From CAZVVT01 sp964630595 (GTDB taxonomy: Bacteria; Chlamydiota; Chlamydiia; Chlamydiales; VFKH01): DNA of 64,000 nt. Made by a program: the position numbers and the translations under genes. The stretch is taken from contig CAZVVT010000002.1 of assembly GCA_964630595.1 (NCBI GenBank), positions 124,001 to 188,000 on the forward strand, in the 5' to 3' direction. Below, piece by piece: positions 8,530 through 17,253 of this stretch. How positions within the stretch are numbered: the first letter of the stretch is position 1; the number at the start of each line of letters is the position of its first letter. The notes under the pieces are model-generated. The model ran no database searches. It was given only the letters and a program-made list of their open reading frames with translations, and had not been told where the DNA came from.

Positions 8530-9518
8530 AAAAAATCCGCCAAGAATTTGCTGACACGATGCTCGAAGTGGGAATGCAAGATCCACGTCTTGTCGTCATG
8601 GTAGGCGATATATCCCACGGCATTCTGCAAACCTTCGCGCAAGCCTGCCCGGGAAGGTACTACAACGTGGGGATCTGCGAACCCACCATCGTCAACATGG
8701 CCGCAGGGATTGCCAAAAGCGGTTTAATCCCCGTTGTCCATACCATCGCCCCCTTCATCATTGAACGCGCCTATGAACAGATCAAACTCGATTTTGGCTA
8801 CCAGCAATTTGGTCTCAATCTAGTCAGCGTCGGATCTGCTTTTGACTACTCCCAACTAGGTTGTAGCCACCACTGCTACACCGACATCTCCCTCATCAGC
8901 CACTTCAAAAAGTCCCATATTTTTTTCCCCGGCTCGACAAAAGAGTTTAACCAGCTCTTCAAAGCGGCCTACAATAATGGTCAGATCAACTACTTCCGTA
9001 TCCCCGAACAACCCCACGGCATTGATTTTTCTCCTTCCCAGATCGTGGTAGGACAATCGATCCGCGTCCGCACAGGTGACGACCTCACCATCGTCGTCAT
9101 TGGTCCGCAGCTCAAAACAGCCCTTAAAGCCTCTGAGCACTTAGAAAAGCTGGGTTGCTCTACAGATGTTCTTTACTTTCCTACAATTAAGCCCTTCGAC
9201 GCTGCCTCCGTCTCTGCTAGCGTAGGGCGTACCAAACGGGTGCTCGTTATAGAAGAGGCCTCTGCCCATGATGGTCTCTTCCATCAAGTGCTAAGAGCCT
9301 GTATGGGCATCAACGATGTGCTCTATAGCCAGATTGCCATTCATGACTTCGTCCATGGCTATGGCAGCTATCAAGACCTCTGCGACCGCTTGGGTTTTAG
9401 TGTTGAAGGGATTGTTACAAAGGTGCACAACGAACTCAAAGTCCCCCTCCATAACGATGTCGAAGCCCTTTTAGAAAAGGTCCGATGTAGCACAGGTGCT
9501 TATGACTGTGTTGGTTAA
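8526..9518 (+). CDS. Split transketolase, C-terminal subunit
   Basis: A 330-aa partner of the preceding gene. Seen: the pyrimidine-binding domain with the catalytic glutamate in NVGICEPTIVNMAAG, usually NVGIAEQ in housekeeping transketolase, so the residue after Glu is Pro instead of Gln. A C-terminal transketolase-type domain includes VLVIEEASAHDG. The start overlaps the previous stop (ATGA). The altered motif could mean changed donor specificity, but that is inference. Together the two genes give a complete transketolase of about 587 residues. Confidence 0.9.
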   Translation: MKKIRQEFADTMLEVGMQDPRLVVMVGDISHGILQTFAQACPGRYYNVGICEPTIVNMAAGIAKSGLIPVVHTIAPFIIERAYEQIKLDFGYQQFGLNLVSVGSAFDYSQLGCSHHCYTDISLISHFKKSHIFFPGSTKEFNQLFKAAYNNGQINYFRIPEQPHGIDFSPSQIVVGQSIRVRTGDDLTIVVIGPQLKTALKASEHLEKLGCSTDVLYFPTIKPFDAASVSASVGRTKRVLVIEEASAHDGLFHQVLRACMGINDVLYSQIAIHDFVHGYGSYQDLCDRLGFSVEGIVTKVHNELKVPLHNDVEALLEKVRCSTGAYDCVG

Positions 9519-10677
9519 AACGTGCGCGATCTGCAACGACTCTCGACTCAACTTACTATGGGACTTGCCAGGACTCCCCTTTACGGAGAAATATGGCTCC
9601 TACGATCCTGCACGTTGCCCAGCTGAGGACCAACAACTACTGCAATGCGCCTGCTGCGGCCATGTGCAGCTAGGCAAACAAATGGATCCCGAATCCCTCT
9701 ATACTTCGAGTGAATATTCTTTCCGCACGACCACTTCTTCCACAGCCAAATCAGGCTGCTCCTTTTTCCTCGATTTCTTCCACTCTTTGAGAAACGGTCA
9801 AACCTTCGCCTCTCTTCTCGACATTGGCGGCAACGATCTCTACTTAGCTCAGGCAGTGCGCGAATATGCTCGCGCCAGGACAGTTGTCGACCCGATTTGT
9901 GCTTTTCAAGATGGGCTTGTCATTGATGGAGTTAAGGTACTCGGCCGCTTCATTGAAGATGTTGACCTACAAAAAGATCTGCCTCAACCCGATCTGATCT
10001 TCTGCCGCCACGTCTTGGAGCACATCGCGCAGCCTCGGCTGCTTCTTGAAAAACTTTTCCGCGAGTGCGCCGAAAATACCCTCTATATTTTCGAAATTCC
10101 CTGCTTTGACTGCCTTGTGGAAGCCCGCCGCTTCGATGCTATCTTTCATCAGCACTACCACTACTACACTCTCGACACTCTCAAACGTCTCATCTGCGAA
10201 GCGGGTGGGAAATACGTCAGCCACCGCTACTACTATGCAGGTCCTTGCGGGGGCAGCCTCTTCTTTGCCTTTCAGCGCTCAGCAGTCCAAACCCATCCAG
10301 AGGCACACTCTGCTGCCTATAAAGCCGCCCACTTTGCACAGGCTATCAGCGACTACCGCGCTCACATGAAAAGCCTGGCCTACCAAATTGCTACCTGTGA
10401 AAGCCGCATCTATGGCTACGGCGCCAGCCTTATGCTCGCCACTTTAGCCTATCAGCTAGGCATCGACTTATCTAAGCTGGTCTGCATTCTTGATGATGAT
10501 CCAGAAAAAAATGGGATCGGCTACCAAAACCTTCCCGTCACCGTCCGTCACCCTAAAGAGGTGGATGATCTCCAAGGCGCTCACTTTCTTATTACCTCTT
10601 TAGAAAACACCCGCCCGATCTTCAAGCGCATTACCGAATTTTCTGCTCGCCGCATCTTCGTCCCGCCCGTGGCTTGA
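9502..10677 (+). CDS. Zinc-type sugar C-methyltransferase family protein, second copy
   Basis: A 391-aa three-part methyltransferase related in architecture to 65-1252. Seen: CxxC pairs (C8/C11 and C49/C52), SAM motif LLDIGGND, FCRHVLEHI, then a HQHYHYYT segment and a C-terminal SRIYGYGASLMLATLAYQLG matching the family's carboxy domain. ATG 9502 is preferred over GTG 9496; both overlap the end of the transketolase gene by 17-23 bp. Next to a split transketolase and an SDR it could C-methylate a keto-sugar intermediate (inference). The 3' end overlaps the convergent gene by 78 bp. Confidence 0.82.
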   Translation: MTVLVKTCAICNDSRLNLLWDLPGLPFTEKYGSYDPARCPAEDQQLLQCACCGHVQLGKQMDPESLYTSSEYSFRTTTSSTAKSGCSFFLDFFHSLRNGQTFASLLDIGGNDLYLAQAVREYARARTVVDPICAFQDGLVIDGVKVLGRFIEDVDLQKDLPQPDLIFCRHVLEHIAQPRLLLEKLFRECAENTLYIFEIPCFDCLVEARRFDAIFHQHYHYYTLDTLKRLICEAGGKYVSHRYYYAGPCGGSLFFAFQRSAVQTHPEAHSAAYKAAHFAQAISDYRAHMKSLAYQIATCESRIYGYGASLMLATLAYQLGIDLSKLVCILDDDPEKNGIGYQNLPVTVRHPKEVDDLQGAHFLITSLENTRPIFKRITEFSARRIFVPPVA

Positions 10678-12039
10678 GTACCGCGCCAGGTAAGTATCGC
10701 AAGGGGCCCCTTGCGTAACGTCGTAAAGATCAAGATGAAAGGGGGTCAGCAGTTTCTGAAACTCTTTTTGGCGCTCTGTGCGAGCACTCCACCTTTCCTC
10801 AGAAGCACCTATCAAAGGCAGGAACTCCTCAACAGCTGCAACCATCTCCTCTTCGCTCATGTTACAGTATTCATATCCCTTGTTGGGCCCCTGCTCGCCT
10901 ACATCAAAGTAGGTGGGAGAAGTAAGCAGCTCTTTCCAGTGCAGATACTCCCCAGTTGTACGTGAGCGAAGATGTTTCGGATAAAAACGCACACGGGGGT
11001 CAGCGATCATGGCAACCAATTCCGTATAATTGAATCCAAGCGTAGGAACGTCAAAAATGGAGCAAAACTGCTCCGCTCCATTCTTATTAGCGATAAAAAA
11101 CTCGCAGTGAGCTAAAAGCGCACAATCCGTTTGCAACGTGTTATGAGGCTTTTGCGAATAGTCAATCAAATGCTTGCGAGGGGCAAAATAACGCTTGCTG
11201 GGCCTGCCTTGTAAAACAACGGTATATCCTCGATCAATGAGAAGATCGATTACTGAATTGTACACGGAAGGATGAGGTGGATTACGCCAGTAGTTATCGC
11301 CAAACTTGAGGTGGTATTTCGAATCGCTGATGTTGATCAGGACAAATTTGTTGTCGATCTTGAGCTGCTCAAATACTTTTTCTTCTTTTGGCCACTGATA
11401 TCCATCGCTACGAACTCTGTCCTGCAGATAAAGCCGAGCATAATCAACATTGAAATCCCGTCTATAGTCCATCCGTTTGCGCGCTTTGATATAGGCCGCG
11501 ATAAATGCATCGCTGAGCGGCTCTGCATAAGCTGAAACAAACCGGTCCCCACAAACACGCAGATGCGGATCTTGGTAGGGAATATATGTACTTGTAAGCC
11601 TCTTGCAGCCAACCAACTGCTTTTCATGGATCACGACAGAGTGCAGATTCTCCGCACGTAGGCGACAGTAAACAGCATCGTAGAGCTGACGCAAGGGCCG
11701 GGAAGAAAGCCAGCGCCGCACAAAGCGTACATACCAATGATCCCAGAAAATCACCTCTATTTTGGGACACATCGTCTGCAAAAAAGAGGGGAAATAAAAG
11801 GGTTGTGTGCTCAGCAAAACAACGCAAACCGGTTCTCGCATTTCATGCCACAAACCAGCGTAATGCGTCAGGTTGAGCCCTACCCCAAAATCTTCTCTCG
11901 CCAAGAAAAAAATTCTTGTCCCTGCAGGCAGCTCTTGAACCTTTCGCGAGTAGTAGCGAAAACAAAAAGGGTGCACCATCCACCTTAACGCCCAATTCAG
12001 TGGGTAGGTGATGCACTTAACCAAAAACCGCAGGTTCAT
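10600..12039 (-). CDS. Putative glycosyltransferase (TIGR04372-like), paralogue 2
   Basis: A 479-aa member of the same family as 3842-5167 and 13768-15180. Seen: LAREDFG, FAPRKHLIDYSQKPH, a FFIANKNGAEQF block, LGFNYTE, RFYPKHLR, GEYLHWKELL and LTPFHLDLYDV. After the conserved family end it carries about 28 extra residues encoded antisense to the neighbouring methyltransferase, so its stop seems to have been displaced. The ATG at 12039 shares a base with the FkbM gene stop (TGATG), so translation is coupled. A TTG at 12048 is an unlikely alternative. Confidence 0.7.
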   Translation of the reverse strand: MNLRFLVKCITYPLNWALRWMVHPFCFRYYSRKVQELPAGTRIFFLAREDFGVGLNLTHYAGLWHEMREPVCVVLLSTQPFYFPSFLQTMCPKIEVIFWDHWYVRFVRRWLSSRPLRQLYDAVYCRLRAENLHSVVIHEKQLVGCKRLTSTYIPYQDPHLRVCGDRFVSAYAEPLSDAFIAAYIKARKRMDYRRDFNVDYARLYLQDRVRSDGYQWPKEEKVFEQLKIDNKFVLINISDSKYHLKFGDNYWRNPPHPSVYNSVIDLLIDRGYTVVLQGRPSKRYFAPRKHLIDYSQKPHNTLQTDCALLAHCEFFIANKNGAEQFCSIFDVPTLGFNYTELVAMIADPRVRFYPKHLRSRTTGEYLHWKELLTSPTYFDVGEQGPNKGYEYCNMSEEEMVAAVEEFLPLIGASEERWSARTERQKEFQKLLTPFHLDLYDVTQGAPCDTYLARYSSHGRDEDAASRKFGNALEDRAGVF

Positions 12040-12884
12040 CAACTCCAAGGCATGGCGGACTTTTTCGAAATAAAGAGCGAACCCTCTTTGTAGCTGGTCG
12101 GCATGTCATCGAGCTTTTCAACGCGCTGCCAGCCCCTCTTTTGGGAGTAGGCATGCACACCAATGGCCTGAAGATGGTCATAAATTGCTTTTGCAATCTC
12201 TTTCGTACCCACTTCGATGACCGCATCGGTCTTGTCCCAATCCGCAGACTGCGTAGCGGTGATGATTTCCGCTTCATGCCCCTCTACGTCCATCTTAATC
12301 AAATCGGCGGCGCGAATGATCGCTCGAATATCAAAGACCGGCACTTGAAAACGCTCTACATCGCCATAAGGGTTTTTCGATCCCGCAATGTGGCTAGAAG
12401 TCGTATTGCCCAAAACGCGCACAAACTCCAACTCTCCCGACGTGCGTGAAACAGCGGCTTGGTTCAACTGAACATTGTTGATGTTGTTGCGCTGCAATGT
12501 CTCTTTTAATTTCGCAAAGTGCACTGGATCGGGTTCAAAGAGCTGTACATCATAGCCTGCTTTTGCCAATACAGTTGTATGCAAACCAATGTTGGCACCA
12601 ATGTCTAATACCTTTTTGTATCTATTGCGGTTGGCCCAGTAAAAGCTAAATAAAATGAGTTCATCGAGACCAAAGAGATCCAAAGAATCCACCGCTCCCA
12701 TTTTGAAGTAGGGAAACACGAAGGTTCCCAGCGGCCCCACGTTCCTCTGATCGCCCTCTGCACGAAACATCTCTTCGACCTCGAGCCGAGCTGCTTTTTC
12801 CAACACTCGATAAAGATTGCTGTCGCGACTGTGTTGGTCTTTAACCGCCGGCAGTGCACTGATGATTTCGCCTAAGGTATTCAT
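12039..12884 (-). CDS. FkbM-family methyltransferase
   Basis: A 281-aa SAM-dependent methyltransferase of the FkbM type, which usually O-methylates sugars or hydroxyl groups. Seen: VLDIGANIGLHTTVLA as motif I, LFEPDP as motif II, and LIKMDVEGHEAEII, the hallmark of FkbM proteins. The N-terminal 80 residues precede the fold. It sits in the middle of a three-gene - operon with 4-bp or 1-bp overlaps at both ends, between an SDR and a glycosyltransferase. The acceptor sugar is unknown. Confidence 0.9.
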   Translation of the reverse strand: MNTLGEIISALPAVKDQHSRDSNLYRVLEKAARLEVEEMFRAEGDQRNVGPLGTFVFPYFKMGAVDSLDLFGLDELILFSFYWANRNRYKKVLDIGANIGLHTTVLAKAGYDVQLFEPDPVHFAKLKETLQRNNINNVQLNQAAVSRTSGELEFVRVLGNTTSSHIAGSKNPYGDVERFQVPVFDIRAIIRAADLIKMDVEGHEAEIITATQSADWDKTDAVIEVGTKEIAKAIYDHLQAIGVHAYSQKRGWQRVEKLDDMPTSYKEGSLFISKKSAMPWS

Positions 12885-13711
12885 ATCTTCTCTCGCTTTT
12901 GTTTCACTAATGCGTTATTTCCAGCTCTGCGCAGTTTATACATATTCACATCTGCCGCCAACAATCGGGACAGCTCTTCTTCTCCCCAAGAGTCAAACGC
13001 AGTGCTGAAATTTCGTCCACTCACAATGTTTTTGGGCGCTGCAAGTGCCCATTCAAACGAATCGATGACAGAGCTGATGGGCACACATTCATCCGATTCC
13101 ATCTTTTGCTTTGTCTTAGCAAAATTCTCACCGGCTAGCTCATGCCCTGCTTCTATCGTTGCCTGATGAATCTTGGTTTTAACCCATCCGGGACCAATAA
13201 TAGTGAATTTAACATCCTCTATTTCAGCATCCAAAAGTTCTACAGCCTTGATCAATGCGATCTTTGAAAGAGCATAGGAAGAATAGCCCGTCACCGCATT
13301 ATTCGCACCCCCTCCAGCAAAGAAAATGACCGATTTCTCTACTGACTTTGGGCCGCGAAAGGCTAAAAGTCTGTGCAGCATTCGCATCTGATGGACAAAG
13401 TTTAACTGAACCGCCGAAGACCACTGGTCAATATCAACCTTTTCAAAAGGACCTACTGGAGCCAAAGAACCGGTAGCAAACACCACAAAATCCCAATCAG
13501 GCGAAAGCTTTTTTATCTCTTGCGCTGCCCGATCAATAAAAAGTTCATCCGCCATATTGCAGGCAACCAAGGGGATGTTTTTTTCTTTCAAAAGTTGATA
13601 GTTTTTTCCCTTAGTGAAGTAGGTACCGCACAGATTCCATCCTCTTTCCTGCCAACGCACACACATTTCAACGGCAATGTCGCTCGTTGCAGAAATCACA
13701 ATGCCCTTCAC
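12881..13711 (-). CDS. SDR-family protein lacking the usual catalytic serine
   Basis: A 276-aa SDR. Seen: a cofactor segment VISATSDIAVEM in place of the usual TGxxxGIG, and an active site SSYALSK with Tyr and Lys. The position 13 residues before Tyr, normally Ser, is Gly in AGGGANN. Start: a stop codon lies directly upstream of TTG 13717, so only TTG 13717 or GTG 13711 are possible. GTG has GGGG about 9 bases upstream and is preferred. It opens the - operon SDR-FkbM-glycosyltransferase and diverges from 13768. Possibly a sugar epimerase or reductase; function uncertain. Confidence 0.75.
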   Translation of the reverse strand: MKGIVISATSDIAVEMCVRWQERGWNLCGTYFTKGKNYQLLKEKNIPLVACNMADELFIDRAAQEIKKLSPDWDFVVFATGSLAPVGPFEKVDIDQWSSAVQLNFVHQMRMLHRLLAFRGPKSVEKSVIFFAGGGANNAVTGYSSYALSKIALIKAVELLDAEIEDVKFTIIGPGWVKTKIHQATIEAGHELAGENFAKTKQKMESDECVPISSVIDSFEWALAAPKNIVSGRNFSTAFDSWGEEELSRLLAADVNMYKLRRAGNNALVKQKREKI

Positions 13712-13767
13712 GGTCAACTACCCCACTATACACAAACTATCCACGTCACGTACCCTCACTTGGTGCC

Positions 13768-15180
13768 ATGCTGAAGATGAAAGTGCGCTCATTATTAAAG
13801 GCGATATTCCGGCAGCCTGCAAGGGTTTTTCGACGCTCTTACTGGATTGTCAATACTTTATTTTATCCTTGGCTCTACCGCCATTACAGAAAGCGCATTC
13901 ATGCTATCGGTAACGACCGGCAGCTTTTTTTCTTGATGCGGCAGGATTTTGGAACCTTCTTGGTCACCATCCATTATGCCCGTCTGTGGCAGGAATTGCG
14001 CACACCAACAGCGCTTGTTGTATTGACGGTGGACTTTGCCAAAGCCGTGGCCCTTTCCCGCACCATCACACCACAAACAACAATCATTAGCCCCGACCAT
14101 TGGTTGGTACGCTTCCTCTTGTGGCTTTATGGGCCCTATTATGTGCAATTTAAGACAATTAATCGAATCTATGCCCGTCTTGCCGCCGAACATCTTGATG
14201 CGATTGTTGTCTATGAACAACAGATGTTCTTCGCCTCCTACGACCAACCCAAAGGCAAACCACCCAGAGCTCTTTCCACGCAATACAACCCTTTTCTCGA
14301 TAAAGATTTACAAGAAGCTTTAGGCCCTCAACCCTTTCTAAAAGCGTATAAAGAGGTACGCAAGATTCTCGACTACCGTCTGGCTCACTACCGCGACTAC
14401 ATCTCATTATATTACCAAGAAAGCCCCGCTCGACGCGCTCTGTGCAGCGAGAAAGCACAAGAAGCCTTACTGCGCGCTCTTTCTATCCACAAACCCTATG
14501 TGCTGATCAATGTCAGTCGAAGAGACTATTTCAATAATAATGTCCCCAGCGTTTTAACACGCAAAGGTACGCAGTACCCAAAGCGGTACAACTGCCTGAT
14601 CGATTCTCTCATCGCAAGGGGCTACACCGTTGTCCAGCATGGCCGTCAAGAACAGCCTCTTTTTGCCCCGCGGAAAGGATTTATCGACTACGCCCGAAGC
14701 GGCTTATGCTCCCCTGAAAATGATCTAGCCCTTTTTAGTGGGTGTGCTTTTTTCATTTCATCCAAGACGGGGCCAGAGAACTTCAGCAGCCTGGGAAATA
14801 TTCCTATTTTAGGGCTCAACTACACAGAATTGAGCTCCATGACCCCCAATCCAAAGCTACGCTTTTACCCCAAGCACATCCGCTTTCTCTCTTCGGGAGA
14901 GTATCTCCCCTGGCAAGATATGCTGCAAAGCCCCGCTTTTTTTGATATGAGCTCGAAGGCGTACTTAGACGATGTGGAATATGTCGACATGAGCGAAGAG
15001 GAAATGATGTGCGCTCTTGAAGAGTTTCTCCCCCAAACGCTGGGCGATGATGAGCGATGGTCTCACTATAGTGAACAGCAACTGCACTATCGAAAGCTGC
15101 TGACTCCCCTACACCTGGACCTACATGCCATCAAGGGTGTGCCGCTCAACGCTTATTTATCGCTACTGCGAAAAAACTAG
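13768..15180 (+). CDS. Putative glycosyltransferase (TIGR04372-like), paralogue 3
   Basis: A 470-aa protein; the copy with the cleanest family ends. Seen: LMRQDFGTFLVTIHYARLW (ReDFG has become RQDFG), FAPRKGFIDYARSG, ENDLALFSGCAFFISSKTG, LGLNYTE, RFYPKHI, GEYLPWQDML and a C-terminal GVPLNAYLSLL. An N-terminal basic/hydrophobic stretch suggests membrane association. The ATG at 13768 is chosen over the 27-residue-longer ORF, whose extra part crosses the divergent promoter region. It is a single-gene + unit whose 3' side is followed within 15 bp by a MITE-like repeat. Confidence 0.7.
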   Translation: MLKMKVRSLLKAIFRQPARVFRRSYWIVNTLFYPWLYRHYRKRIHAIGNDRQLFFLMRQDFGTFLVTIHYARLWQELRTPTALVVLTVDFAKAVALSRTITPQTTIISPDHWLVRFLLWLYGPYYVQFKTINRIYARLAAEHLDAIVVYEQQMFFASYDQPKGKPPRALSTQYNPFLDKDLQEALGPQPFLKAYKEVRKILDYRLAHYRDYISLYYQESPARRALCSEKAQEALLRALSIHKPYVLINVSRRDYFNNNVPSVLTRKGTQYPKRYNCLIDSLIARGYTVVQHGRQEQPLFAPRKGFIDYARSGLCSPENDLALFSGCAFFISSKTGPENFSSLGNIPILGLNYTELSSMTPNPKLRFYPKHIRFLSSGEYLPWQDMLQSPAFFDMSSKAYLDDVEYVDMSEEEMMCALEEFLPQTLGDDERWSHYSEQQLHYRKLLTPLHLDLHAIKGVPLNAYLSLLRKN

Positions 15181-15194
15181 CTGTGCTAGCGTTT

Positions 15195-15368
15195 TATACA
15201 CAAACAACTCCAAGAATTGGGAATATGCCAAGGAGGCGCTCTGCATTTCAGCCAAACGAAGTTGGCGCCGAAGCAGCTCAACTTGAATAAGTTGAGCGAT
15301 GGAGGCGGGCTGAAATGCAGAGGTCGCCGACGCCGGCAGAAACCAATTATTGGGGTTGTTTGTGTATA
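15195..15368. repeat. MITE-like nested palindromic element, copy A
   Basis: A 174-bp element with about 26-bp terminal inverted repeats (2 mismatches) beginning TATACACAAACAAC. Inside is a second inverted pair, CTCTGCATTTCAGCC with GGCTGAAATGCAGAG, and at the centre GCTCAACTT-GAAT-AAGTTGAGC. The whole unit can fold into one long hairpin. It has no coding capacity. A second copy in opposite orientation is at 48433-48608. Absence of a transposase together with small size and perfect ends fits a non-autonomous transposon (MITE). The ends TATA...TATA are compatible with TA-targeting (Tc1/IS630-type) insertion; this last point is inference. Confidence 0.85.
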
Positions 15369-15384
15369 CATTGGAGATGTCCTT

Positions 15385-16164
15385 ATGTTAAGCGAAATGG
15401 AAACTGTCGGCCTACGCGAATCTGAAGAGATGCAGACGAAGGGCTTTATGGTGCTGCCTTTCCCACAGGCCATCAAAGCAAAGATGCGCGCTCATCTTGA
15501 AAGCTACATTCATCGCGTAACAAACCACTCGGGCCCCCTTCTAGAAGCATTGAGTACTCTGTCGGATGAGCAATTTGTTCAGTACTTCAAAAAACCTCTG
15601 CGGATGTTTCCCGATTCCGTCAGCAAGGAGGTGGTTTCTTGGGTGGAATCAAGAGCGGAGTTTTTGGGTGGCAATCGCTCTGGAATCAATTATGTCTCTC
15701 GAGAAGAACGCGAGGGCAACCCCGCTCTTCATGAACACTCCTACGACCTCTTTTGGAGGTGCGTCCGCCCCGGAAAAGCAGATGTGGGGGCTGCTCATGC
15801 CGACTTCCAATTTTGGGAGATGGCCAAAGGAACACCCTTGGAAGCCATTGTTCCCTTTGACTACGATGAGCGCTGGAAAATCTGGATGCCCCTACTAGGC
15901 TGTGAACCAAGCAATAGCCTACAGGTGATTCCCGGCAGCCACTTAGTTGATCTGCCTCTTGAATATGTACAGACTAAGAGTGGCCTGCGACCTACCATTG
16001 CTGATGAATGGCTCAAGCAACACTCTCCTCAATTCATCTGCCCATTAACCGATTTCACCAGCCAATGTATCTTGTTTCACGACAAACTAGTACACAAGGG
16101 GCCGGCAAACAACACAAAAAACGTGCGGATCTCTGCTGAATTTACGATCTTATTGCAAACCTAG
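15385..16164 (+). CDS. Phytanoyl-CoA dioxygenase (PhyH)-like Fe(II)/2-oxoglutarate oxygenase
   Basis: A 259-aa protein. Seen: the iron facial triad as H138-x-D140 (AAHADFQFW) and H237 (VHKGPANN), with R248 (VRIS) placed to bind 2-oxoglutarate; PLLGCEP and VIPGSHLVDLP fit the double-stranded beta-helix of PhyH proteins. The start is ATG 15385 with GGAG 8 bases upstream; a longer ORF would run through the repeat element and is rejected. Such enzymes hydroxylate small molecules and occur in sugar and natural-product clusters. Its upstream region is almost entirely the MITE-like repeat, which ends 16 bp before the ATG. Confidence 0.8.
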   Translation: MLSEMETVGLRESEEMQTKGFMVLPFPQAIKAKMRAHLESYIHRVTNHSGPLLEALSTLSDEQFVQYFKKPLRMFPDSVSKEVVSWVESRAEFLGGNRSGINYVSREEREGNPALHEHSYDLFWRCVRPGKADVGAAHADFQFWEMAKGTPLEAIVPFDYDERWKIWMPLLGCEPSNSLQVIPGSHLVDLPLEYVQTKSGLRPTIADEWLKQHSPQFICPLTDFTSQCILFHDKLVHKGPANNTKNVRISAEFTILLQT

Positions 16165-17253
16165 TTCTAGGGCATGCGCGTAACTTTCCACAGAGTGAAA
16201 CTCTTCGTAGGCTTTCCTCATAACCGCTAGCTTTTCCTCATTGACTTCGATCTTGTCAAAGCCGAGTTGAAAGTCACTGATCAGTTCTGCTAAACCAAAG
16301 CGCTGCAGCTCATGAGCCATCCACGTCCCATCACGTACAAGGGGACGCGCACCTGAGACAATAGCTTCGACAAAGATTCCTGAAGTAGAGCCAGCATAGA
16401 CCCCCGGATCATGGGGAAGCAGGACAAAGCGGGCTTTCTTCAACAAACTCCAGTACTCCTCTCTTGAGAGATAGGGTGGGACAAACTCCAGATCCATTTT
16501 CGTCTTTTCACTGAAAATATAAGACTTAGCTAGACGGCTCACAACCAACTTCCCGCTGTTTTGTTCGACTACACGCTGAATGACATCCAGCCCCTTTCCC
16601 AGACGAGGGTCAGCTCCGGGCCACCAAAGAAACTCATCACGTGCAGAAGGGGCATTCCTTGCGCTATTCTCGGTGTGAGGAATCGGCAGCAACTGCACAG
16701 GTCTTTGAAAGAAGGTCTGCAATTCCTTTTGAATGATTTCGCTATCCGTCATCGTAACAAAACGACCCGGCACTAGCTTGTAGAGCCATTTGTAGAGATG
16801 GCCCTTGAAGGGCATCTGGTAGGGCAGATAGCGATGCACAAAACAAAATGTAGCGGACGGACGAGTCCACAAAATAGCGAGAAATAGAGCAACAAATTCT
16901 GCAAAATAAAAGCTTTCCATGACCACTACGCTTTCTTTTGACAACGTACGCAAAAGTCGACAGTAAGGAGGAATATTCTTGAAGAGGGAACACAGTTTTG
17001 CCCACTTGGATTGCCAAATCACTCTGCCCTGCTCATCCGTAAAGTAACGATCGCTCAAAATCGGCTGAAAGCCGCTGGGTAAAGGCTGAATGGTACAGCT
17101 GCGTGGCACGGCAGCGGAAAACTCCCAACCACGGCTTTCCACAGCCGCCTTAAGAGCCAAATTATAAGCCATGTAATGCCCATAGTCATACATGGTATAG
17201 GGCATTAAAGAGACAATTTTACGTCTTTTGGAAGAAGTACATTGGGCTTTCAT
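16150..17253 (-). CDS. Glycosyltransferase of the WWPG-DP family, paralogue 1
   Basis: A 367-aa GT-B-like glycosyltransferase, paralogous to 32004-33050 and 33047-34126. Seen: shared blocks YDYGHYMAYNLA near the N-terminus, LPIPHTEN, FLWWPGADPRLGKGLDVIQ, ARFVLLPHDP, STSGIFVEAIVSGARPLVR (resembling the GT4 E-x7-E donor-binding region) and TWMAHELQRFGL. Start: ATG 17253 overlaps the upstream gene by 35 bp; the paralogues begin about 10 residues later, so the true start could be slightly downstream. Last gene of the long - operon 16150-23840. Its 3' end overlaps the convergent oxygenase gene by 15 bp. Confidence 0.75.
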   Translation of the reverse strand: MKAQCTSSKRRKIVSLMPYTMYDYGHYMAYNLALKAAVESRGWEFSAAVPRSCTIQPLPSGFQPILSDRYFTDEQGRVIWQSKWAKLCSLFKNIPPYCRLLRTLSKESVVVMESFYFAEFVALFLAILWTRPSATFCFVHRYLPYQMPFKGHLYKWLYKLVPGRFVTMTDSEIIQKELQTFFQRPVQLLPIPHTENSARNAPSARDEFLWWPGADPRLGKGLDVIQRVVEQNSGKLVVSRLAKSYIFSEKTKMDLEFVPPYLSREEYWSLLKKARFVLLPHDPGVYAGSTSGIFVEAIVSGARPLVRDGTWMAHELQRFGLAELISDFQLGFDKIEVNEEKLAVMRKAYEEFHSVESYAHALELGLQ

